Source of the DNA: Palleronia rufa
GTDB lineage: Bacteria > Pseudomonadota > Alphaproteobacteria > Rhodobacterales > Rhodobacteraceae
Direction of reading: 5' to 3'
DNA length: 52,491 nucleotides
Assembly (NCBI RefSeq): GCF_000743715.1
Contig: NZ_JQEY01000001.1
Coordinates: 782,081-834,571 of the forward strand
Shown here: piece after piece, positions 18,125-26,299 of the stretch
Position numbering within the stretch: the first letter of the stretch is position 1
How the letters are laid out: every line of letters begins with the position of its first letter
Notes under the pieces: model-generated
Seen by the model: the letters and a program-made list of their open reading frames with translations, nothing else
The model's database searches: none
Told to the model about the DNA's origin: nothing
Made by a program: the position numbers and the translations under genes

Positions 18125-19114
18125 GTGCTGACCACCCCGTTCACCCGAACCTTCGGGATCGCGCATCCCCTGGCCCTTGCGCCCATGGCCGGAGCCGCGG
18201 GCGGCGCGCTGGCGGGGGCGGTGCGCGACGCGGGCGGGCTGGGGCTGGTGGGCGGCGGCTACGGCGACGCGGGCTGGGTGGCGGCGCAGATGGACCTTGC
18301 GGGGCCGGGCGTGGGCGTCGGGTTCATCGCCTGGTCCCTGTCCGACGCGGCGCTGGAGGCGGCGCTGGTTCGCGCGCCGGTGGCGGTGATGCTGAGCTTT
18401 GGCGACCCGGCGCCGTTCGCGGCGCGGATCCGCGAGGCGGGCGCGGCGCTGATGGTGCAGGTGCAGGACATGGGCCAGGCGCGCGCGGCGCTGGCGGCGG
18501 GCGCGGACCTGCTGGTGGCGCAGGGATCGGAGGCGGGCGGCCACGGGGCCACGCGCGCGACCGTGACGCTGGTCCCGGAGGTCGTGGATCTGGCGGGACC
18601 GGTCCCGGTGCTGGCGGCGGGCGGCATCGCGGACGGGCGCGGACTGGCGGCGGCGCTGATGCTGGGGGCGGCGGGCGCGCTGGTCGGCACGCGGTTCTGG
18701 GCGGCAGAGGAGGCGCTGGTGGCCGATGGGCTGGTCCGCGCCGCGATCGCCGCGGACGGGGACGCCACGCGCCGCAGCGGCGTGCCCGACGCGGCGCGGG
18801 GGCTGGACTGGCCCCAGGGTTTTTCGATCCGCACCCTGCGCAGCGCCTTTCTGGACCGCTGGGCGGGGCGTGAGGCGGAGCTGCGCCGCGATCCCGCGGC
18901 CCGGGCGGGCTGGTCCCGCGCCATGGAGGCCGGCGACGCGCGGGCCGCGACCCCCGTCGCCGGAGAGGCCGTGGGCCTGATCCGCGACCGGCCGCGCGCG
19001 GCAGAGATCGTGGCGCGCATCGCCGCGGAAGCCGAGCGTGCGCTGGCGCGGGGCGCGGCGATGGTCGAAGCCCCGCTCGACAGGGAGGAGCACAGATGTT
19101 CGGACGCATCCTGA
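18125..19114 (+). CDS. nitronate monooxygenase-like flavoprotein
   Basis: A 329-residue TIM-barrel FMN enzyme is predicted from a GTG start (VLTTPFTRTFGIAHPLAL). The match to the family begins there, while the frame open further upstream overlaps the previous gene. Signature pieces are PMAGAAGG (about 22), AQGSEAGGHG (about 135-145), LAAGGIADGRGLAAALMLGA and GTRFWAAEEA. This family covers nitronate monooxygenase and FabK-like enoyl reductases, which are hard to separate by eye. Its 3' end overlaps the biotin carboxylase gene by 19 bp, and only 31 bp separate it from the carboxyltransferase, so it belongs to the operon. It may act on an acyl-CoA double bond or detoxify alkyl nitronates. Confidence 0.85.
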   Translation: MLTTPFTRTFGIAHPLALAPMAGAAGGALAGAVRDAGGLGLVGGGYGDAGWVAAQMDLAGPGVGVGFIAWSLSDAALEAALVRAPVAVMLSFGDPAPFAARIREAGAALMVQVQDMGQARAALAAGADLLVAQGSEAGGHGATRATVTLVPEVVDLAGPVPVLAAGGIADGRGLAAALMLGAAGALVGTRFWAAEEALVADGLVRAAIAADGDATRRSGVPDAARGLDWPQGFSIRTLRSAFLDRWAGREAELRRDPAARAGWSRAMEAGDARAATPVAGEAVGLIRDRPRAAEIVARIAAEAERALARGAAMVEAPLDREEHRCSDAS

Positions 19115-21054
19115 TCGCCAACCGGGGCGAGATCGCCGCGCGGGTGATCGACACCTGCCGGCGCATGGGCATCGGGACCGTGGCGGTCCATTCCACCGCC
19201 GACCGCGCCGCGCGCCACGTGGCGATGGCGGATTTCGCGGTGGAGATCGGCGGCCCGGCGCCCTCCGACAGCTACCTGGCGGCCGACCGCATCGTGGCGG
19301 CGGCGCTGGAGACGGGCGCGGAGGCGATCCATCCGGGCTACGGCTTCCTGAGCGAGAACCCCGATTTCGCGGAGGCCGTGGCGGCGGCCGGTCTGGTCTT
19401 CGTCGGGCCCTCGGCCCAGGCGATGCGCAAGATGGGCCTCAAGGACGCGGCCAAGGCGGCGATGGAGGCGGCGGGCGTTCCGGTGGTGCCGGGCTATCAC
19501 GGATCCGACCAGGCCGACGTGCGGCTGGCGCAGGAGGCCGCCGGGATCGGCTGGCCGGTGATGATCAAGGCGGTCGCGGGCGGCGGCGGCAAGGGGATGC
19601 GGCTGGTCGGGTCGGAGGCCGGGTTCGCCGAGGCGCTGGCCTCTGCCCGGGCCGAGGCGAAGGGCGCCTTCGGCAACGACACGATGCTGATCGAGAAGGC
19701 GATCCAGCGCCCCCGCCATATCGAGGTGCAGGTGTTCGGGGACGGAACCCGCGCGGTCCATCTGTTCGAGCGGGACTGCTCCTTGCAGCGCCGCCACCAG
19801 AAGGTGATCGAGGAGGCGCCCGCGCCGGGCATGACGCAGGCCATGCGCGACGCCATGGGCGCGGCGGCGGTGCGCGCGGCAGAGGCCATCGGCTATGCCG
19901 GCGCCGGCACGGTGGAGTTCATCGTCGACGGCTCCAGCCTGGGGCCGGAGGGGGGGTTCTACTTCATGGAGATGAACACCCGCCTCCAGGTCGAGCATCC
20001 GGTGACCGAGGCGGTGACCGGCGTGGATCTGGTGGAATGGCAGCTGCGCGTGGCCGCCGGAGAGGGCCTGCCCGCGCGCCAGGCGGAGCTGGCGATCGAC
20101 GGCCATGCGGTGGAGGCGCGGATCTACGCCGAGGACGCCGGCGCGGGGTTCCTGCCCGCCACGGGGCGGATCGACGGGCTGGAGTTCCCCGGCGGGCTGA
20201 GGGTCGAGACCGGGGTGCGCGCGGGCGACGAGATCACGCCCCATTACGATCCGATGATCGCCAAGCTGATCGCTTGGGCGCCGACGCGGGCGGCGGCGTT
20301 CCAGCGCCTGTCGGACGGGCTGGGGCGGACGCGGATCTCCGGCACCGTGACCAACGTGGATTTCCTCAGGCGGCTGGTGGATCTGGACCGGGTGCGGTCC
20401 GGCGACGTCGAGACGGGACTGATCGCCGAGGCGCTGGAGCGGCTGGTGGCGACCGACCCGCCGGCGGTGCATGAGCTGGCCCTGGCGGCGCTGGCCGCGA
20501 CCGGTCTGGACGGGCCGGGCGATGCGCTGCAGGGCTTCGCGCTGTGGCAGAGTGCTGCCCGGACGGTCGCGCTGGAGGTGAACGGCGGCCGGATCGATCT
20601 TGCCGTTTCGGCGGATGGGGCGGACCGGCGCACAATCTTCGTGCAGGGGCAAGAGGTCGCGGCGGAGCGTCTTGCGGACCGCTGGCGGATCGGGCAGCGT
20701 CTGTGCCGACCGGCGCGGCGGAGCGGGCCGCGGATCACCGTCGGCGCGCATGTTGTCACGCATCTGGACCCGCTGGTGGCCGCGGCGGCGGCGGCCGGGA
20801 CCGGCGATGTCGTGCTGGCGCCGATGCCCGGACGGGTGGCGCGCCTGGGCGTGGCCCCGGGCGACGCGGTGACCGAGGGCCAGGTCCTGGCGGTGCTGGA
20901 GGCGATGAAGATGGAACACGCCCTGACCGCGCCGCGCGACGGCCGCGTGGCCGAATGCCTGGTCGAAGAGGGCGCGCAGGTCGATGCCGGCGCGGCGCTG
21001 ATCCGGCTGGCGGAGACGGCGGGCGAGGGATCCGCGGACCGAGACGGGGAATGA
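19096..21054 (+). CDS. acyl-CoA carboxylase alpha subunit (biotin carboxylase plus biotin carrier domain)
   Basis: The 652-residue protein joins an ATP-grasp biotin carboxylase (about 1-445) to a C-terminal biotinyl domain (about 575-650). It begins MFGRILIANRGEIAARVIDT and has the glycine-rich loop AGGGGKGMRLV, the catalytic MEMNTRLQVEHPVTE stretch and the biotin site EAMKMEH, with Lys605 as the modified residue. It carboxylates its own biotin using ATP and bicarbonate and passes it to the carboxyltransferase encoded just upstream. The layout is that of MccA/PccA/AtuF. The 5' end overlaps the flavoprotein gene by 19 bp, and the 3' end overlaps the GST gene by 4 bp (ATGA). Confidence 0.93.
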   Translation: MFGRILIANRGEIAARVIDTCRRMGIGTVAVHSTADRAARHVAMADFAVEIGGPAPSDSYLAADRIVAAALETGAEAIHPGYGFLSENPDFAEAVAAAGLVFVGPSAQAMRKMGLKDAAKAAMEAAGVPVVPGYHGSDQADVRLAQEAAGIGWPVMIKAVAGGGGKGMRLVGSEAGFAEALASARAEAKGAFGNDTMLIEKAIQRPRHIEVQVFGDGTRAVHLFERDCSLQRRHQKVIEEAPAPGMTQAMRDAMGAAAVRAAEAIGYAGAGTVEFIVDGSSLGPEGGFYFMEMNTRLQVEHPVTEAVTGVDLVEWQLRVAAGEGLPARQAELAIDGHAVEARIYAEDAGAGFLPATGRIDGLEFPGGLRVETGVRAGDEITPHYDPMIAKLIAWAPTRAAAFQRLSDGLGRTRISGTVTNVDFLRRLVDLDRVRSGDVETGLIAEALERLVATDPPAVHELALAALAATGLDGPGDALQGFALWQSAARTVALEVNGGRIDLAVSADGADRRTIFVQGQEVAAERLADRWRIGQRLCRPARRSGPRITVGAHVVTHLDPLVAAAAAAGTGDVVLAPMPGRVARLGVAPGDAVTEGQVLAVLEAMKMEHALTAPRDGRVAECLVEEGAQVDAGAALIRLAETAGEGSADRDGE

Positions 21055-21722
21055 CGATGATCGTCCTGCACCACTGCCATGAGACCCGCTCGATGCGGAC
21101 GCTTTGGCTGCTCCATGAGCTGGATCTCGAGTTCTCGCTGCGGGTGCGCCCGTTCGACCGGACCCTGCGCGACCCCGAATACCTGTCGCTGAACCCGTCG
21201 GGCCGCGTGCCGGCGCTGGAGCTGAACGGCGAGGTCCTGTGGGAGAGCGGCGCCATCGCCGAGGTGCTGTGCGAGCGCTTCCCCGAGCACGGGCTGGGCC
21301 GCCCGCCGGGCGACATCGACCGTCCCGATTACCTGGTCTGGCTGCATTTCGCGGAAACCATCAGCCAGCACGCGGCGGCGCTGACCCAGCAGCACATCGT
21401 GCTCTACGAGGACGCGCAGCGCTCTGCGGTGATCATGAAGATCGAGGCCGCGCGGCTGCGCAAGTGCTACGCCGCCATCCAGGGGCGCCTGTCCACGCCG
21501 GTCGAGAACCGCGACTACCTGCTGACCAGCGGATTCTCCGCGGCGGATGTCTGCGTCGGTCAGGCGGTCTACATGGCCCGGCATTTCGCCGCACTGGACG
21601 AGTTTCCGGAAGTCGCGCGCTGGTACGCCCAGATCACCGAGCGCGAGGCCTTCCAGAAGTCCCTGCCGCCCCCCGGCGCCGAAAGGCTCTACGAACGGGA
21701 CTTCTACCCGGCCTGGGGCTGA
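21051..21722 (+). CDS. glutathione S-transferase family protein
   Basis: This 223-residue GST has an N-terminal thioredoxin-like domain with HHCHETRSMRTLWLLHEL (likely glutathione-site Ser/Arg), the cis-proline region SGRVPALEL and ESGAIAEVLCERF. An all-helical C-terminal domain with the N-capping stretch SGFSAADVCVGQAVYM follows. It starts at the ATG that overlaps the carboxylase stop, so it is the last gene of the five-gene operon. GSTs in such operons may handle reactive acyl or unsaturated intermediates, but the substrate is unknown. The operon ends here: what follows is mobile DNA. Confidence 0.88.
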   Translation: MTMIVLHHCHETRSMRTLWLLHELDLEFSLRVRPFDRTLRDPEYLSLNPSGRVPALELNGEVLWESGAIAEVLCERFPEHGLGRPPGDIDRPDYLVWLHFAETISQHAAALTQQHIVLYEDAQRSAVIMKIEAARLRKCYAAIQGRLSTPVENRDYLLTSGFSAADVCVGQAVYMARHFAALDEFPEVARWYAQITEREAFQKSLPPPGAERLYERDFYPAWG

Positions 21723-21854
21723 CAGGGTCCTTGCGTTCAATCGCACCTGTCGGCGCGTCGAACGGCCCGCCGGTCCACGGGCGGCGACGTCCGCGACGTC
21801 TCAAGGCGGGACGGCCGCGACGGGCGCAGGCACTGCCGGGCGGTACCGGGATCC

Positions 21855-22361
21855 TCCACGACGACGACCTCGCGGCGGGCTCGGGAGCAACTGGCCAACC
21901 TTGACGCGGGCTATTTCGACCGGACGTTGCGGGACAAGCGGTTCGACAAGACGGTGCGGAAGGCCATCGAGGAAGGCAAGCCGTTGGACGCTGCGATGGT
22001 GGACAAGATCACCGGCCGATACAGCGACCGCATGCTCAAGTATCGCGGAGACGTGATCGCCCGGACCGAGGGCAACAAGGCGATGAACGCGGGTCGCCAC
22101 GAAGCCACGCAGCAGATGGTTGACGACGGCAAGGTGCCGCCTGACGCGGTGACGAAGATCTGGGACGCCACGCCGGGCAAGTTCACGCGGGACAGCCATT
22201 TGGCCCTGAACGGCACGGAAGTCCGCTGGGGTCAGCCGTTCGTGTCCCCGGTCACCGGGGCGATGCTGGACCACCCGCACGATGAGAATGCCCCGCCGTC
22301 AGAGACGGTGAACTGCCGGTGCTCCGAGCGGATCAGGATCGACTGGCGGCGCGCTTCCTAG
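21855..22361 (+). pseudogene. phage head-morphogenesis protein (Mu gpF / SPP1 gp7 type) C-terminal fragment
   Basis: The frame ends in PSETVNCRCSERIRIDWRRA, and the VNCRC motif near the C-terminus is the hallmark of phage Mu F-like minor head proteins. Upstream are VIARTEGNKAMNAGRHEATQ and the LALNGTEVRWGQPFVSPVTG block, also family-typical. The N-terminal part is missing: before about 21890 the translation is low complexity (TTTTSRRAREQ) and there is no good start, only a TTG at 21927. No other phage gene survives nearby, so this is a scrap of an old prophage. Its last 4 bp overlap a convergent lipoprotein gene. Confidence 0.78.
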
Positions 22362-22711
22362 AGACCGTGTTGGGCGCACTTCCCCGCAGCCACGCTGCCG
22401 ACATAATAGACCGCAGGGCGATCGCCTGACTTGCCCACGAAGTAGGGTTCGAACCCGGTATACCCGCCGAACGAGTTTCGCGAATTGATCTGCCCGCACA
22501 CGACGGTTCCCGCGAGCGTTTCGCCGTCCTGCTTCACGCTAGAGAAGGCAACCCGCTCGCTGCGCCATTGCGCGCTGCTGGGTTCCTTGAGGTTGTAGGA
22601 GATGACCCCCCGCGCCTGCTGAATGGCGGCGGGATCGTTTACGGATTGCGAAGTTTCCACGCTAACGCATGCGGAAACTGCAAGGGCTGGGATCAGCGCA
22701 AGGTGCTTCAT
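22358..22711 (-). CDS. small lipoprotein, hypothetical
   Basis: The 117-residue product starts MKHLALIPALAVSACVSVET. This is a short hydrophobic signal with the lipobox AVSAC (cysteine at about residue 15), so it should be an outer- or inner-membrane-anchored periplasmic lipoprotein. The mature part contains ISYNLKEPSSAQWRSERV and a second cysteine pair (VVCGQINSRNSFGGYTGFEP; GKCAQHGL). The GYTGFEPYFV block resembles small prophage-borne lipoproteins. I cannot name the family. A GTG 6 bp upstream is an alternative start. It is convergent with the phage head fragment and could be prophage cargo. Confidence 0.75.
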   Translation of the reverse strand: MKHLALIPALAVSACVSVETSQSVNDPAAIQQARGVISYNLKEPSSAQWRSERVAFSSVKQDGETLAGTVVCGQINSRNSFGGYTGFEPYFVGKSGDRPAVYYVGSVAAGKCAQHGL

Positions 22712-23049
22712 GCTCACTACATGGTGAGGGCCCCGAATGAAGAAAAGGGATCGTCATGGTCAAAACGTTTTCGGCCGGGCTGGATGATTTCGGGGCAATT
22801 TCACCGGCACGGCCCGGTCGGACGACCAGGGCCGACGGTTCGAACATCCGGGACGTTCCGCCGGCGCCGTTGCCAGCGGACATCGATCCCGGCGAGGGCG
22901 CGCGCGCAACCGCGTGATCCGGGGCCAGGGTCTTTCCCCCTTCGACGGCAGGCTCATTCACGGCGACACCGGATGGCCAGCCGGCACCCGCCCTTTGGCG
23001 TAGACCCGCTTCGGTGGGCACAGTGAACGTTTCCACGGAGGTGCCTGCG
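22712..23049. other. intergenic stretch with only a doubtful small frame
   Basis: A plus-strand frame at 22756-22917 (start MVKTFSAGLDDFGAISPA) is open for 53 codons. It has no recognisable motif and a weak ribosome binding site, so it is not called a gene. The rest looks like decayed mobile DNA leading into the IS3 remnant. Confidence 0.35.
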
Positions 23050-23850
23050 ATGTCCCGTTTTCGCCCCGCTTGTCCGTCGGACAGTCGATCCCGTCCGATC
23101 CGGCCGCACGCGTGAGGGACTGTCGCGCGCGTTCGAGCCGGCCGCCGCATCGGGCGCGGGATGGGTCCGCCGGGCTTATGCCGACGACGGCGCGCGCCGC
23201 GATGTCATGACAACGGCCGGGCGCGGGGAGTCGAGCCGCCTGCGCCGTGAGGTGCGCCAACTTCGGCAAGAGCGGGACATACCGGCAAAGGCTGCGGCCT
23301 GGTCCGCAGAAGGACGTCCCGAACGGGCGTATGAGCCGATGCGGACGAACCGGGCCGTTCATCCCATCCGCATAATGGCTCGCGTGCCGGGTGTCTCGCC
23401 TTCCGGCTTCCATGCGTGGCTCGGCGCCCGCAGTCGGCCCGGCAAAGACGCGACGCCGCCCTTTTCGCCGTATCCGCACCGTTCATGCCGTCCCCCATCG
23501 CACCGACGGCGCGCCGCGCATCCATGCCGCACTGCGTGCCAAGGGTCATGCGGGCCGCAAGCGGGGAGCGCCGCTGATGCGCGAGGCCACGATCGCGGGC
23601 GTCAGCCGAAGGCGCAGGGCGGTGACCGCCTCCGTTCACGCGCTGGGGCGCCGGACCGCCCAAGATCTTGTCCGTCGCGACTTCCCTGCCGATGGCGTGG
23701 ACAAGGTGTGGGTGGCCGACATCGCTTTCACCTCCACTGCGGCGCGCGTTCGTCCGCCATGGGCTTCGGACCAACGGCGGCCACATGGCGGACCTCGCCG
23801 CCGTGCCGGACGCCTGGTCGCGACGGATCGCCGGCCGGGCGTTCCGTCAC
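23050..23850 (+). pseudogene. IS3-family transposase (OrfA-OrfB), frameshifted
   Basis: Pieces of both IS3 ORFs can be followed in order through changing frames. The first is MSRFRPACPS at 23050. Next are RSGRTREGLSRAFEP, the OrfA leucine-zipper-like LRREVRQLRQERDI, and the OrfB start RTNRAVHPIRIMARV. These are followed by the HTH-21 region RIRTVHAV and APRIHAALRAKGHA, the DDE entry LVRRDFPADGVDKVWVADIA, and DAWSRRIAGRA near 23830. At least two frameshifts occur, and the copy stops before the second and third catalytic acids, where TraA sequence takes over in the frame. It is inactive. The long open frame across 23207-24802 is a chimera of this remnant and TraA, not a gene. Confidence 0.8.
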
Positions 23851-24925
23851 GAGGGTCGAGCGCGGCGAACGCAGCTTCGCCCCCGGCGACCGCGTGATGT
23901 TCGTGCAGAACGACCGTGGACTCGGCGTGAAGAACGGCACGCTGGGCAGCATCGCGGACATCGACCGCCAAGCGATGACCGTGCGCACCGAGGATGGTCG
24001 CGCCGTCCGCTTCGACCTGAAGGACCACGACCGGATCGACCGCGGCTACGCCGCCACGATCCAAAACGCGCAGGGCATGACGGCGGACCGCGCCCATGTG
24101 CTGGCCACGCCCGGGCTGGATGCGCACGGCAGCTACGTCGCCCTCACCCGGCGCCGCGACGGGGTGGAGCTGCACGACGGCCGCGACGACTTCGCGACAC
24201 CTGAGCGGCTGGTTCGCATCCTCGGGCGCGGGCGCGCGAAGGACATGGCACGCGACCATGCCGGGACTGACCCGGCCAAGGGGTTCGCCGCGCGCCGGGG
24301 CATCGACTTCGGGTGCCATGCCCCCGAGCCACCCGACCTGCGCCAGCGGCCCGACGATCTCGCCGAGGCGCGCGAGGCCGCGCTGCGCCCGGCCCGTGCC
24401 CGCGCGCGATCCGCCATGCCGAGTCCGTCCATGCCGTCTTCGAGGCGCAGGCCCAGGGGGACAAGGCCAACCCGGAGCAGATGCAAACCCTCAACCGCGC
24501 CCGCGACGCAATCGACGCCCTGCGCCCCGACGGCTGGCGCGATGCCGAGGCCGCCTATCCGATGCGAGCCTCGCGCGGGACGCCGCCAAGGGACAGCTCG
24601 GCCGCGCGATCCGCGCCCTGCAGCTCGACTCCGAGCTTCGCACCAGTCCCCGCGCCCGCGCCGACCGCTTCGTGGAGCGCTGGCAGACACTGGACCGGCG
24701 GAGCGGCGCGCAATACCGCGCGGGCGATTACGCGGGCTGTCGCGCCGCCCGCAAGGCCATGACCGACATGGCCCGGAGCCCGCAGCGCGATCCGCAGCTT
24801 GAGTCCGTCCTCGCCAACCGCAGGCGCGTCCTCGGCATCTCCAGCAACACCGGGCGACTCGGCCAGGAACTCGCCGTCAGCCACGGGCCGGACCTCGGCC
24901 GCAGCCGGGGCCTGGGTCCTTGACG
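23850..24925 (+). pseudogene. conjugative relaxase/helicase TraA C-terminal remnant
   Basis: Translation gives the helicase end of a Ti-type TraA/MobF-like protein: ERSFAPGDRVMFVQNDRGLG, VKNGTLGSIADID and RGYAATIQNAQGMTADRAHV. Motif VI-like GSYVALTRRRDGVELH follows. The C-terminal tail continues in two other frames (HAESVHAVFEAQAQGDKANP, then RFVERWQTLDRRSGAQYRAG, ending ELAVSHGPDLGRSRGLG at 24923). The relaxase domain is absent, replaced at its 5' side by an IS3 remnant. Two frameshifts near 24415 and 24565 break the tail. It shows that a conjugative element or plasmid once occupied this site. Confidence 0.82.
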
Positions 24926-25053
24926 CCTGTCCGATCTGCCGCCCTTCGCACGAGGCGGCCCTACGCCGAACCTTACGCGCTTGCCCTCCCATCCCGGCGC
25001 GGCCTGACGGGACCAATGCCCGTCACACCATCCCAGCAGGAGCCAGCACGGCC

Positions 25054-25231
25054 ATGCCCGACCCCGACCGCGCCATCCGCTTGCCGCTCGACACTCTACC
25101 GCGAGATCGCCGAGGGCGCCTTTCCGGCCCAGCTCCGCATCTCCGTGCATGGCGCGGGCTGGCGCGAGTCCGAGATCGATCGCTGGGTCGCCGACCCGGT
25201 CGGATGGCGGCCGGAAGGGGAGGGACGGTGA
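25054..25231 (+). pseudogene. AlpA-family phage/ICE transcriptional regulator, frameshifted
   Basis: The sequence begins MPDPDRAIRLP in one frame and continues in another as LYREIAEGAFPAQLRISVHG, ending GWRESEIDRWVADPVGW. This is the MerR-like winged helix of AlpA regulators. Residues between RLP and the LYREIAEG helix (about ten in family members) are missing together with the frame change. It directly follows TraA, as often seen in Rhodobacteraceae integrative elements. It is probably inactive. Confidence 0.65.
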
Positions 25232-25341
25232 CATCGTGGGATCACGTCGCCTCTTGGCAGCCGAAAACGGATCAGGCGGCACACTTGTTTGTCGGCTAAT
25301 TTAACGCCATATACCGTCAGGATGTCTGTTAGAGGCTCGCC

Positions 25342-25692
25342 ATGCAAATCGCGAATTTCACCGAAGCCGGTCAGTTCGAGCCGCGCCGTATCGCCGCGGC
25401 CCTGCGCACCTCCGCCGAAGAGGTGGCGATGACGGTCGGACTGGGCAAGGACGCGCTCCAGCGCCGCACGCGGATCGGCTCGGACAGGACCCAGCGTCGC
25501 CTGCGGGAACTGGTGGAGATCCTGAACAAGGTCGAACCGCGCTTCGGTTCGGCGCTCATCGCCTATGCCTGGTACCGGTCGGAGCCGTTGCCCGGGTTCG
25601 ACGGACGCACCGCGATGCAGCTGGTTCAGGACGGCAAGGCGCAACAGGTGCTCGAATACATCGACGCGGTGGACGCGGGCGTCTACGCCTGA
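25342..25692 (+). CDS. Xre/MbcA/ParS-type antitoxin (DUF2384)
   Basis: The 116-residue protein has an N-terminal Xre-like helical part (RRIAAALRTSAEEVAMTVGL) and the C-terminal DUF2384 toxin-binding domain. Characteristic segments are RRLRELVEILNKVEPRFGS and DGRTAMQLVQDGKAQQVLEY. Its stop (TGA) shares one base with the start of the RES toxin gene, the normal coupling of these pairs. Such antitoxins neutralise the NAD+-degrading RES toxin and repress their own promoter. The spacer at 25232-25341 would hold that promoter. It was probably carried in with the surrounding mobile elements. Confidence 0.9.
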   Translation: MQIANFTEAGQFEPRRIAAALRTSAEEVAMTVGLGKDALQRRTRIGSDRTQRRLRELVEILNKVEPRFGSALIAYAWYRSEPLPGFDGRTAMQLVQDGKAQQVLEYIDAVDAGVYA

Positions 25693-26117
25693 TGGCGCTG
25701 ACCGGCGATGCCTATCGGGGCTCGCTCTACCGCGCTCTGAACCCCGTCTATGCGCGCATGCCCTTGTCCGGGCGCGGAGCGGAACTCTACGGCGGACGGT
25801 TCAACCTCAAGGGCACGCCAGCGCTCTATTCCGCGCTCGATCCCGTCACGGCGCTGCGCGAGGCGAACCAGGTCGGCAGCCTGCAGCCGACGATCCTCGT
25901 GTCGTACAGGGCCGATATCGCGCCCGTATTTGACGCGCGAGAGTCCGAAAAACTTGCGACGTACGGCATGACCCAAGAGGTGCTGGCCGACTCCGGCTGG
26001 CGCTCTGCCATGCTGGAGGGTCGGCCCGTGCGGACGCAGGATTTCGCTCGCGATTTGATCGCCGAGGGCTATGCTGGCCTGCTAGTACGAAGCTTCGCGA
26101 AGGGGGCGAGACACTGA
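25692..26117 (+). CDS. RES-domain toxin, C-terminally frameshifted
   Basis: The 141-residue frame matches the NAD+-consuming RES toxins. The conserved Arg in YRALNP, the GGRFNLKGTPALYSALDP block and the late Ser in LLVRSFAKG supply the Arg-Glu-Ser signature region. Translation then stops with ARH. Reading on in the +1 frame gives TDLNLVLWNWTSERCSLEVI and DDEGRLDRM with a stop at 26200-26202, which is exactly the expected family C-terminus. A single extra G in the GGGGG run at about 26101-26105 explains the shift. The last 30 or so residues are therefore lost, or the base is a sequencing error. The antitoxin upstream is intact. Confidence 0.85.
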   Translation: MALTGDAYRGSLYRALNPVYARMPLSGRGAELYGGRFNLKGTPALYSALDPVTALREANQVGSLQPTILVSYRADIAPVFDARESEKLATYGMTQEVLADSGWRSAMLEGRPVRTQDFARDLIAEGYAGLLVRSFAKGARH

Positions 26118-26299
26118 CCTAAACCTAGTCCTATGGAACTGGACTAGTGAACGCTGTTCGCTTGAGGTGATCGACGATGAAGGGCGGTTGGACAGGATGT
26201 GACTTCTGCGGTTTGTGATTCAGGACGTCCGCTCGAGGGAAAAGGTCCTATTTGCAGAGATGCTGAGGATGAGCTGCTGCCGGTTCCGTGGACACAGAG

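Noticed and set aside
18259-20919. 886-codon open frame on the minus strand, antisense to the carboxylase genes
   Set aside because: It lies entirely opposite well-supported genes, is Arg/His/Pro-rich without motifs, and is a product of high GC at third positions.
22756-22917. 53-codon frame starting MVKTFSAGLDDF
   Set aside because: It is short, with no family match I recognise and a weak ribosome binding site within decayed mobile DNA.
23207-24802. 531-codon plus-strand frame
   Set aside because: Its first part is broken IS3 transposase and its second part is TraA helicase in a single accidental frame. It is a chimera of two pseudogenes and not a gene.
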